The notes under the pieces were generated by a model. That model saw nothing but the letters and a program-made list of their open reading frames with translations. It was not told the DNA's origin and did no database searches. This document shows positions 33,716 to 44,059 of a stretch of 64,000 bases of DNA, piece after piece. The translations under genes and the position numbers were made by a program. The stretch lies in the NCBI GenBank assembly GCA_018296165.2, contig JACKQL020000059.1, forward strand, positions 264,330-328,329. The letters are read 5' to 3'. Source of the stretch: Termitomyces sp. T153 (taxonomy: Eukaryota > Basidiomycota > Agaricomycetes > Agaricales > Lyophyllaceae). Position 1 is the stretch's first letter, and each line of letters starts with the position of its first letter.

Positions 33716-35774
33716 AAGAGACTTGAGGGTCATGACGATCACGTGTGAGATCAGTTTAACGGCACATGATCCGCTTCACGGCAATATCCTCGTTATTTTG
33801 TCAACCCGAAAAGTAGTTCATTATAACTATACTATTGGGTACAGTCAGCCCACTATAGAAGATGTTTGACCTGTATCGTAGGCCCCAATTCTTTCAATAC
33901 TAGGACTTACAACTGTTCCTTTGAAAGACTCAGCTTATTCTCTTTGCAAAGTTACCGTGTATCACACGCTACGGTCACATGTTTTGAACAGGAAAACTTC
34001 TTAGCTTTCTTATTTTACTCTCGTCACTGGACGTTGTTGCTCTGATCAACCAGCACCACCATTTACGTCAGTGATTCCCTCAAAATCTTTACAACTAACA
34101 TCTTTAGCATATAGAACCTGTCTACGCTCGGTGCGGCTCAAGCTGCACCTGAGTCCATTTCCGAAATAGACTTGGAACCTAGTTCTGTCGCAAGAGGTAT
34201 CTTTGGACCTACTAAGCTGAGCGGTCATTGTTGTATCTCATTGCCATGAGCTTCTAAGCCGGCAACACCCCCGCTGTATCTGCGGTTTCCCTGGGTTCTG
34301 TGAAGAACCGGGTTGTTCATTCCACGAAGAATGGAAGCACCATTGCCAGAGACTCGGGACAGTCTCGCAATGAGAAAACCGCTGCTGGAGACCCAGAGGA
34401 GTCCTGCAACGAGGATTCTAGTGCTGACGAGTACCCTGAATTAATCATATCAACTTGAACGTTTTCAAATTCCGCTGCCACCTTGATCTGGTCCGACGTC
34501 AATGCCTTCAACTTCCCATCATGCACTTCTGTGGGATTGAATATTCAGACCCTCGCTGCACTCTCCGTGGTCCTTGAACCAATGCCAGCTCCAACATCAC
34601 AGCACGCACCTGGACTGCCTCTAACTAACACCTTGCAAATTTCGGCGTGGCACCCCTGGACCTGCACTGTGAAGTCAGTTTCGATGGCCCAGAAGACCCA
34701 TTCCGCTATATGTACGAGGGCGATGGCACAGACGCATTCTAGCTGTTCACGATGCTCGGAGTTTCCATGGAAGAATCTTTTTTCAAGCTTTGTCTAAGTG
34801 TAATGCTAAGGACAGCGGTTCGCAATGCGACGCGTCAATGAGACTGAAATGGATTGGAATGTAGTTTGCTGTATGTAGATACGACATATCAACATACCTG
34901 AAACGGAATGGAAAAAGCTAAGGAGAGATATCTAGACTACTGGCTACAGTATGTAGAACGATCACGTGTATATGACAGAAATGGTCCAACCAATGGGAAA
35001 GTAAGACTCCAATTCTTATATCCTGGTCATTCATAGGAACGAATGATCTATGGTACGTTGAGGCAGTGATTCGGACTTTGGTGTTCAAATTCTAATGTAC
35101 CAAACATGCAAGGCGGCATCTCGACATCCGACGTCCTTCGATATCTGAGACTTAACATTCAATCAATGCCGGACTTGTAGGGGATTCTCATAAGCTGATC
35201 CTCGTCTTCAATGTGTGCGTACGTTTTGAAAATGAGGGTCATTGACTTGTCGAAATCGGCTCGGGATAACTCTAGCAAAATCTGGACAGCACTGGATTGA
35301 ACTGGCATTTGAAGTTTTCAATGAAGAAGAAATCCAGATCTTTCTTGTACTCGGTTAGGAAGACCTAACCTTCCAGCATTCTCGCCGGATTATCAAGATC
35401 TTCTCATGCTGGCAACGCTCAATACCGCCAAACAACACTTGAAATAACTTAGAAAGCTCAGAAAGGCTGTAGCCTCGTTTTTCTGGGTCACTACAGGGTT
35501 ACTAATCTTTGCTATTTTCAATAACTCGTGGACACATGTTGGCTAGGCTCACTTTAGGACGGCGCTGACTTTAGGACGTCGAATTTTCATTGATATTGAC
35601 CCAATGACTTGAACCGTAACACTTGTTTTGGTTCTATCCCCGCAATGCTAATGACACAGCCTCTCAATTTTTGCGGCATATGCACAGCCTCATGTCAAGT
35701 TATAAGTCAGTAAGAGACTGGTGAACCCACGAACGACATCCCACATCCTTGCTTTTGTCACAAGTGGAACAATT
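33716..35774. other. Left flank of module 4, no convincing gene
   Basis: About 2 kb between the divergent starts of the copy-3 F-box-like gene and the copy-4 ankyrin gene. It contains the duplicated 34550-35340 segment with short open frames, matching 4640-5560. No family was recognised. Confidence 0.5.
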
Positions 35775-38226
35775 ATGCCCAATGCCTCGAGATTCCTGGC
35801 TATCAAGACCTGGCAGCAGCGAAGACTGAAAGTAGACTGGCTCGACAACTTGATAATCACCGCTGGAGTAGTTCGCGATGCCAGTGACTTGATACCCTTC
35901 CCTTATGTGAGGCCAGCTGCGGCAATCATAGTCCAGGTGTTGTTGAAGATACAGGTGAAATCCAGGCTTGGTGTCAAACCAGAACTCTGGGCTAGTGCTC
36001 ACTATATGCTTCCACAGACTGTCCGCAGGCATGTCGATGACTTCAGGGATCTCTCAGAGATACTCGTGGGAAGTATTACGACTGTTCGAGATACTGTTCG
36101 TGATTTGCCTCAAGATCAAAGCCTACCTATCGGCTTTGTCCATCGCTGCTCGAATTTTGTAAAGTACTTCCCTGAATTAAATTCTACATGGTAAAACATG
36201 GTTAATTGATATATCCTTCCTCAGTCGGCTGTTGACTATGCAGACTGGAATTGATGAACTTGTCCGTCAAACTGGCTCTTGGACCCGCTTTTTCAGGACA
36301 ACAACCATCCTCGATGCAATCGCACGGTATAAAGAACAGATTAATCACATGCGATCGGACTTTACAGTATGTTCATTTTTTACTTCTGACTCCATACCAC
36401 CTCTCAACTACATAGCTTGAGGTTGTCATCCGCATATATACGAAGGGGGCGGAAGGACAGCGACCCCGTCATTTGGTCCATTGCTTCTACATTCTTGATG
36501 CAACCAACAAAACCCTCCCTGTGCCGATGCATTACGGTTATAACTTCGATGTATGGAATCCTGTCTTATCAGGACGAGATGCATCCAAGTTGATTCTGAT
36601 CATCCTTTCACAGGCCCTTGAGGACTTCATCAAATACCGGTTCCACAACCATCTTGGACATGAGGTGATTGAGAGAGGAGATTTTTCCTTGTCCCTCCAA
36701 AGAGTAGATGACGAGGAGTGGCAGGAGCTATACAAACACAATTCAGATGAATGGCTCCCTCTCATTGAGCCTGGCATTACCATTACCATGGATATTCATT
36801 ATGAAGATGAGTCATATGGAAAGCCCACAAATCCAATATGCCCATCTTGTCATTATCCATGTGCAAGAAGCTCCTTTCATCAGGAGTATATTGAGTGGTA
36901 TTTGATGTTCCCATGCATTTTATGGCATACATTCTCACTTCTTCTTAGTCCCCGATGTGAAACACTAGTTAACAATTGGTCCTATGATTTAGATATACCA
37001 TTGCATGACCAAGACACAGATGAGGTGGCCACATCTGAGTCAGCCATACTCATAGGACCATTGGCCCCATCCAAATTGCCAGGAAACTCAAGCAATCTCA
37101 GTGCACAGGGACTGCATGTGAATGACAACAATCTTCAGAATCCTCATCAATTTTTTCGCCGTTTTTGGGTTCCCTTACAAGGTAATAAGATTCTCAAGAC
37201 CATTCATACTGTATTTATGATTGATCATGCTTCCAGTCTGTCATGTACAACCTGCACTTCACTCTGCTGTATGGGAAAAGAATATGGACACTGTTAGGCA
37301 TTTATTAGAAGAAAATGCCGATGTAAATGCTGCTGAAGGTGAGGATGTATAGTTTGAAACTTCTTGGCCTAACTTCCACAAACATGCAGGTTGTCGAGGA
37401 GATACCCCACTTCATGTTGCAGCATTCCATGGACACTCAGACATTGCTGAACTTTTGTTGAATCACAATGCTGATGTGGATGCTAGAAGTGAGGATGCAC
37501 AGTCTTGAAAACTTCTTGGCTTGACTTCCATAAACATGCAGATCACCAGGGAAAAACCCCACTTCATATTGCAGCATTCTATGGACACTCAGACATTGCT
37601 GAACTTTTGTTGAATCACAATGCTGATGTGCATATTAGAAGTGAGGATGCACAGTCTTGAAAATACTTGGCCTGACCTCCACACTTGTAGATCAGAGGAA
37701 AGATACCCCACTTCATGTTGCAGCATGTCATGGAAAGCTGGACATTGTTGAACTTTTGTTAGATTACAATGCTGATGTGCATGCTAGAAGTGAGGATGCA
37801 CAGTCTTGAAAATTCTTGGCCTGACTTACACACTTACAGACTGTTGTGGACAAACCCCACTTCATCTTGCAGCATTGTGTGGACACTTAGACACTGCTGA
37901 ACTTTTGTTGAATCTAAATGCTGATGTGAATGCTAGAGGTGGGGATGCACAGTTTTGAAAATCCTTGGTCTGACTTCCACACTTGTAGATCGGCAGGAGA
38001 GAACACCACTTCACTTTGCAGCATGGTCAGGACACCTGGAGACCATTAAACTGTTGTTGAGACATAATGCTGATGTGCATGCTAGAGGTGAGGATGCACA
38101 GTTTTGAAAATTCTTGGCCTGACTTACACACTTGCAGACTTTATTGGAGAAACCCCACTTGACTGTGCAAGGCAGAAAAAACGCTCAAACGTGGTCAATT
38201 ATTTGTTGGGTCAAATCAATGCTTGA
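35775..38226 (+). CDS. Ubiquitin-like/ankyrin-repeat protein, intact array copy 4
   Basis: Twelve exons fit by frame: 35775-35954, 36018-36163, 36225-36366, 36416-36550, 36614-37181, 37237-37338, 37390-37488, 37542-37640, 37691-37789, 37840-37938, 37989-38087 and 38138-38226. They total 1,857 nt, giving 618 residues. Residues 1-155 form a helical domain of the kind seen at the N-terminus of Agaricomycete NLR-like proteins (WLDNLIITAGVV, RFFRTTTILDAIARY). About 165-295 is a ubiquitin-like domain (CFYILDATNK, HEVIERGDFSLSLQR, WLPLIEPGITITMDI) with a CPSCHYPC cluster behind it. From about 390 there are seven ankyrin repeats (DTPLHVAAFHGHSDIAELLL type); five are each one 99-nt exon. No NACHT or other NTPase domain is present. 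The intron after exon 2 could start at 36191 instead. Its function is unknown; recognition or signalling is only an inference. Confidence 0.85.
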
Positions 38227-38738
38227 TAGTAAGACCCAAGATTATTGTAACATCCATTCTATATTGAATGACCCCCCTCACACAGCCTACCAAGTTCCAG
38301 CAGTTGAATGAAGGTGAAATTACATCCTTGCTCAGTCAAGATACCATCATTGTGGAACATTCAGTACTTCAATATGTAGCTTCAGTTCAGAACAATCATG
38401 TACAGCTTTCATACTTGTTATTTCCTCTAGTCTTGAGATAGGCGACATCAGTTCAATACAATAGAATCCACGCGTCGACAGGGTATACATATAAATTGAG
38501 CTCAAGTTCCACCCTCTCCACCGTTGAACCTTCTCCACAACACGAGCTGCATCGATACAGAGTTTCAAATGAATGTACAATCTGCCCCTCCTACCACCTA
38601 ACCCGCACCAACCGGCCTGCGCGCCACACTCTTGACCGTTTCTTCATGTCTGAATACACATATTTCATCTCTCAACGCTCCAACCAATCTCCCCGTCTGA
38701 CTGTCCTACCCAGCCATACTCTCAACAGCCTGTCATCC

Positions 38739-39991
38739 CTACTCATGCTCCGACGCCACGCCGTGCTCACCCTCCCCCAACTGACCTACCAACCTCCTTG
38801 CCACACTCTCAAGGTCCTCGTCCCTCGTCCTCGGAGTCGACACGATCGTCCGTCGGGAGGTCGAGTCGGCAAGTATGAGGCTCGCACTACGTGGTGTGAG
38901 AGTAATTGTGAGGCTTGACATGGGTATTGGGGTGGTATTGAATTGGGGTTCTGGGTGTGATGGGTGGGTTGAGGAAGGTAAGGAGGAAGACTCGGTGGGG
39001 GAAGGAGAAGATGGGGAGGGGGGAGCAGAGGGCTTTTGTCTGTATTTGAAGAAAGAAAGGAAGAGGTTTGATACCGATTTTGTTGTCGGGGCTGACGAAG
39101 GTTTGTTTGTGAGGTGGGTTGATGTTGAGGCGTCTGGGGAGTGGGAGTGGGGAGTTGGAAGGAGTGGAGGGGTGGAGGTGTAGTATGTTAAACCCGGAGG
39201 GAATAGACGAGGCTTTGATTGTGTGTCGGGTTCCTGTTGTGGTTGGGAGGGAACTGGAAGAACAGATTAGTTTTGAAACTTGGAATAAATGTTAAAGTAG
39301 CAGAATACATACCCAACGTATCGTCCGACGTCCTCGCCTGCATATGCACACTTCCATTTCCCTCTAATAAATCTCCAGAACTACCAAGACAGATTATCCC
39401 GCTTTGCACTCCGTACACCCTCACCAGATCCTCGAGCCTCGCGCGAGGCTGCGCATGATCAAACAAATCCTTATACGCCTCATCTCTTTCAAGATGAAGC
39501 TCCGACTCGTCTGCCAAAACATCCTCACGTACTTTCAGTGCGATAAATTTATCAAGAACGACTGTTTCACGTTGGATCGTGCTTAGCGGAGACGCGTGCT
39601 GCTGTTGATGTTGATTTGATGGAGGGATCGGTGCATACGGACTTGAATTCACCGTTTGGACTTGCGGCGCAAGTAATGGAAATGGATCACTTGTATACGG
39701 TGCCCTTACAAGTTGATCATATGCTGGAATATGCGTCGAGCGCAGAACGTGCATGCATGCTGCGTAGAATGTTCGGTCAACAAGACGCAGGGAGATTGAG
39801 AGCCAGTAGAGAGTTTTGCGCTGACGAGCGAGTTTGGGGAGGTCTGGAAGGGAGGATTGTGGGAACGTCAAGTAGATTATGTGCAGAAGGATGTGTGGGG
39901 GAAGGGTGGATAGTGTGGGTGTGATGTGGGGGCCATTAGAAGAGGAGAAGTAGGGTGGAGGTGGGGCTTTAGCTTTAGTGTCGAGAATCAT
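38739..39991 (-). CDS. F-box-like protein, intact array copy 4
   Basis: Two exons by frame: 39991-39313 and 39253-38739, with a 59-nt GTATGT...TTCCAG phase-1 intron; 397 residues. An F-box-like N-terminus (LSTLPPHILLHIIYLTFPQS, then RLVDRTFYAACMHVLRSTHIPAY) is followed by conserved blocks STIQRETVVLDKFIALKVRE and LVRVYGVQSGIICLG. Then come a Ser/Pro-rich linker and a C-terminal LTITLTPRS with TSRRTIVSTPRTRDED. F-box proteins usually link substrates to SCF ubiquitin ligases; here the F-box call rests on hydrophobic pattern only. The gene is convergent with the ankyrin gene, with stop codons 512 bp apart. It is more similar to the other array copies than to the solitary gene at 44060. Confidence 0.82.
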
Positions 39992-40421
39992 GAGAGTCGA
40001 GTAGAGATATCGATGCAGTAAGGTACGGAAATTAAAGAGAGTTGTACTGCGGAGCTGTGGGGGTGAGCGGAGATAGCGGGCCGAGGTGGATATGCGACTG
40101 TTAGACCTATTTGAGGAAACAATCGATATCGATTACATTGTTAGAGTTACCGCAGCGAGGATTATACTCTCATTTAAAGATAGGTTGGCTGCCCATCCTT
40201 CGCCACTCCTCGCCACCGACCGCCCTCTGCAGCTCACTAGCCGATCAAAACGGCGCGCTTGGGGTCCATCTGTCGGCCAAACAAAGCCCCCGAAGCGGAA
40301 GGAACCAAACAGCAACGTCCATCATCCCACTGGCTTTACGAACGCACAGCAACGCAACAGCCTCGCTTGCTTATAGATCGACATATTTCACATCTTTCCT
40401 CAGATCTGCACATCCCATCCC
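39992..40421. other. Divergent promoter region, F-box-like / OTU
   Basis: 430 bp between two divergent start codons. The left part still matches the upstream region of the other array copies up to about 40090; the right part is unique. No clear TATA box is seen. Confidence 0.5.
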
Positions 40422-42500
40422 ATGGGCTCGGCTAGGAAAGGGCCCAAAAGAAAAGCGGCCCCGCCCTCACGTACGTCCAATATCATTTGTTTTTCATCAA
40501 AAACTTTTACATCTCACATGCTGACTCATGGTGATTTATTTCATCTCTTTATACAGTCCGCTCTCGTCAAACACGTTCTTCCAAGGGCCGCGTGCGTATC
40601 TCCACACAGCTCTGTTTATCCCAACCCTAACCCTACGACAGCTACTGACCGGAACGTCCGACCCTGCAGCCAACACCGCACTTCTGACGACCCAGCTGCG
40701 CGCGCTTGGGCTCTACGCCGCCGATACCCTCGGTGACGGTAACTGTCTCTTCCGCGCGCTCTCCGATCAGCTCTACGGCACGCCCTCACGGCATTCCGAA
40801 CTCCGGCAGCGAATCTGCGACTGGATCGCACGGCACCGCGAGCGCTACAGTCCGTTTGTCGAAGATGAGAGGGGGCTAGAGACGCATTTGAGGTGTATGA
40901 GGGAGAATGGGACATATGGCGGGCATTTGGAATTGAGTGCGTTTGCACACATGGAGAGGAGGGACGTGAAGGTTGTGCAGCCGGGACTGGTGTATGTGAT
41001 TGAGTGGAAGGCCTTTGCGAGTCCGGTGGCGAGCCCAAGAGTCAAGGCGAAAGGATATAAGGGGTATATATATGAAGAGGGTGAAGAGAGTGAAGAGAGC
41101 GAAGAGAGTGACGAAGAGGAGGACAAAACACTTACACTCACCGATCGAGATCGACGACGCGCACGAAGAGAAGAGAAGAAGAAACTCGCAGCCAAGGATA
41201 AACACATTCAAGACAAAGACCCCCCTGCAGAGTCTGACTCATCCGAGAACGACACAATCTATGTCGCGTGAGTTGCCCCTTTACCTCCTTTTTTCCTTTC
41301 CCTAACCCACGCCACAGATACCATGATTGGGAACACTTCTCCTCGATCCGCAACCTCCGCGGGCCCCACACAGGCCTGCCCTATGTCCACGAGACTCCAC
41401 CTCCCCCTGCTTGCACTACCCCATCTACTCCTGCTCCTCCACCCGTCTCCACAACCAAACCGAGGAAAAAGGTAACACTCAAGCTTTCGAGATCGGGGAG
41501 TATTACGCCTATCTCCAATACGCCATCACCTGCTCCTACGACTCCGACTACAGCTACAACTACAGTACCAAGAAACTCGACACTAGACCCAACGACAGTT
41601 CCACTTCCCTCAAGCCGTGCCGCATCACCTCCCCCCTCTTTCGCGCCCACACCGGCACCACATCCACTACGAGCTTCGCATCTCCCCTCTTCGTCTCCCT
41701 CCTCATCTTCTCCTTCTCCCTCACCTGCGTCTGCACCACCACAATCACAAAATTCGCATCTTCACCCGCCACCTACTCACGTGCGCAATGTCCACCACCC
41801 TACACACCAACACGCACACCAACACCCATCAACCCAATACCGAACACACGCCTCGCCCAAACGCGCACTCGACACGACAGGCGACGACTCGGAATGTTCA
41901 TCTTCAGGGTCTGTCAAGCGCTCTCGCGGCAACATCGTCTCTTCTCGGTGTGTCGTCGATGATCTAGATGCAGACGCAGATGCAGATGTCGAAGGAGAGT
42001 GCGACGGAGAGATGGACGAAGATATACCGACGCCCGCATTATCGCCTCCTTCCTCATTCTCCTCTTCTGCCTCCACCTCTACTTCGAATACAGGGAATCG
42101 AAGCCAAGACGCAGAGATGGACTTATCACACCTCCCAACGCCCCCCTCGTCGTCTGGCTCCTCGCCCGATCCTGATTCTTCCCCTGAGCCTTCACCTCCG
42201 CCCATACAGATGCAAACGCAAACGCAGCCACTAAGCAAACGTCAACTACGTCTTCAGCAACGGCAGCTTTTGCGCGCGGGAGGAGGGGGAGGAGCGAGGG
42301 TGATGACGAGGAGGGAGAGGAGGGCTGTGGGGGGGGTGGGGAAGATTGTTATTCCGGGTGGACGGTTCAAGCGAGGGGCCGGGGGCGGAGAGAGAACGGG
42401 AGGTGTAGAAGGAGGGGAGGGTGAGGAGGGTGAGGAAGAGTGGGTGAGGAATGGGACGGGGAGGGTTGATGTGAGGGGGTTTAGAGAGTTGAAGATATGA
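40422..42500 (+). CDS. OTU-domain deubiquitinase (OTUD3-like)
   Basis: Four exons by frame: 40422-40470, 40557-40591, 40642-41267 and 41318-42500; 630 residues. A basic N-terminus (MGSARKGPKRKA) precedes the OTU domain. The catalytic Cys is in TLGDGNCLFRALSDQLYG (near 40730-40785), and the His in YHDWEHFSSIR is encoded across the last intron, so splicing is needed for an active enzyme. After an acidic Glu/Ser-rich linker and a basic stretch inside the domain region, the tail is long, Ser/Pro-rich and disordered, and ends in the conserved IVIPGGRFKR and GTGRVDVRGFRELKI. The expected reaction is ubiquitin-chain hydrolysis by a cysteine protease mechanism. All four introns/exons keep frame, and no lesion is seen. 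Confidence 0.9.
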
Positions 42501-44059
42501 ATGGGGAGGCGCGTGGTTAATTCCCTCCCTTCAAATCGACTTCGTCGTTCGTGGCATGTCGTGCACCGTCATTCATACGGTGATCGGTGAATGTTGTGCG
42601 TTCACTTAAACTGCACTTTTTCTTATAACGTTTCTATCATGTTCGTTATTTATTCTACGCTCTACAATCAGCACCACCACACATCGCATTCGCTTCAAGT
42701 ACTCCCCTGCAATCTCCGGTTTTCCCGTTCCACTGTTCAACTACCACTCCCATACGTCATACGGACCAGTAGTATGTACTCAAGTATAGCAGGCCTACGC
42801 AGTCAAGCTCAAGTATCAAGTACTCCTTCGATTTTTCCCCTACTACTTATCTCACACTGTAATGTGTACTTCATTACCTATTTAAACTATCACTTGCAAT
42901 TGTATGCTGCATCGTACACATCAATAACAAGATCTGAAAGCTGAAGTGAAAGAAGCACAGAAATAGGGCAGATTGTCGCGGGGATCGAACTAAAACGATT
43001 ATGGGTACCAGTTTCATAGACAAGGCGTTGAAAGGTCGTGACTTTCGATCTCATTGGATTACACGGGTCCGGGAGAGGGTGAGGTGGGGCTAGGCCTTCT
43101 TGGCTCGGGAAGAAAGAGATGGTTAAAAAGTGGTATGTAAGTGGCGGGGATCGAACCAAACATCGAATGCATGCATATATAGAAGGCGGGTGAAAGGTCG
43201 TGACTTCTTTCGATCCAGCTGGATTACACGGACCCGCGAGAGGGAAAGGTGGGGTTAGGCTTTCTTGGCTTACTGTTGAAGTACTGGGAGAAAGGAAAAG
43301 GAATGGTAAAATGAAATAGTTAGATAGGAACATAAAGGTGAATCGAACGCCAAAATGCCAAAATGTCAAACACTAAAACGTATGTAGTACCCCAGTGACA
43401 GGTCATGCTCAAAATGAAATTCCATATGCAAGCTAGGAATTGGATGGTGCGCATGCTCTTTCCATCAGATCCCATGCTTATTCCTACAGACCTAACTAAC
43501 CCACGAAGTCCACGGGTACTCGATTTGAATGGGTGACCACCGTGTCCCCATGACCACTGGCGACACGGTTTCAGAATCCGACGCGAACGTGCAAAGGATG
43601 TACTAAACCCTTGGATGCTCAGGATAGATTCCCTTCTGGCAGGCTAAATCTCGAACAAAAACAAGTCAGAAAATTACTAGATTCACATATCCAACACAAG
43701 TCCGTGTATCGCGGTGACCGTCTTGCTTGTACCTGAATGTGGACATGTCACATATGCGAGATGCGACCTTTGCGCCAACACGGCGCTTGAGTCTGAAGAT
43801 TCGATATGGTAAGATTACTTCCACCCCTTCATTCCAACAGACCAGATCTCGAAGAGTTCGGAGCGCCGTGGACAAAATGATGTACTCGCATATAACGCGC
43901 TCGTGTGCCCACCCGTACATGTCTGGATTATGTTCGTCACGTTCATCGTGAGGACAACTCGGACAAGGCCTACCGGGCTGGAGGATCTCGCGGTTACGGC
44001 CCGCCAACTCCGGACCCTCACAATGGACCGCCTCAACTTGTTCTCTTTCTCCTCTCACG
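42501..44059. other. Intergenic region with two diverged 150-bp repeats
   Basis: Two similar segments at about 42965-43110 and 43140-43280 share 'gcggggatcgaac', 'gaaaggtcgtgactt' and 'ggattacacgg'. They contain T-arm-like text but do not fold into a complete tRNA. A minus-strand open frame (43666-44073) has a CPSCPH motif but no recognisable family. Nothing else can be supported. Confidence 0.45.

Larger units (their letters stand above)
33716..40090. repeat. Tandem module 4 (both genes intact)
   Basis: Fourth and last copy. Its left flank includes the roughly 1.15-kb piece (34045-35190) missing from modules 2 and 3. Similarity to the other modules ends at about 40090, just upstream of the OTU gene. 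It is the only module in which I find no coding lesion in either gene. Confidence 0.85.

Noticed and set aside
35721..35774. GTG upstream of the ATG as start of the ankyrin genes
   Set aside because: Nuclear genes of fungi rarely start at GTG; the ATG 54 nt downstream is conserved in all four copies.
36191..36224. 34-nt intron as the only way to join exons 2 and 3 of the ankyrin gene
   Set aside because: A donor at 36164 gives a 61-nt intron in the same phase and a better helical continuation, so the very short intron is only kept as an alternative.
41327..41962. Alternative plus-strand frame of 211 codons within the OTU gene's last exon
   Set aside because: It is a shadow of the Ser/Pro-rich tail; the main frame carries the conserved C-terminal motifs.
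42965..43280. Annotating the T-arm-like segments as tRNA genes
   Set aside because: The acceptor stems have several mismatches and no D arm could be folded on either strand.
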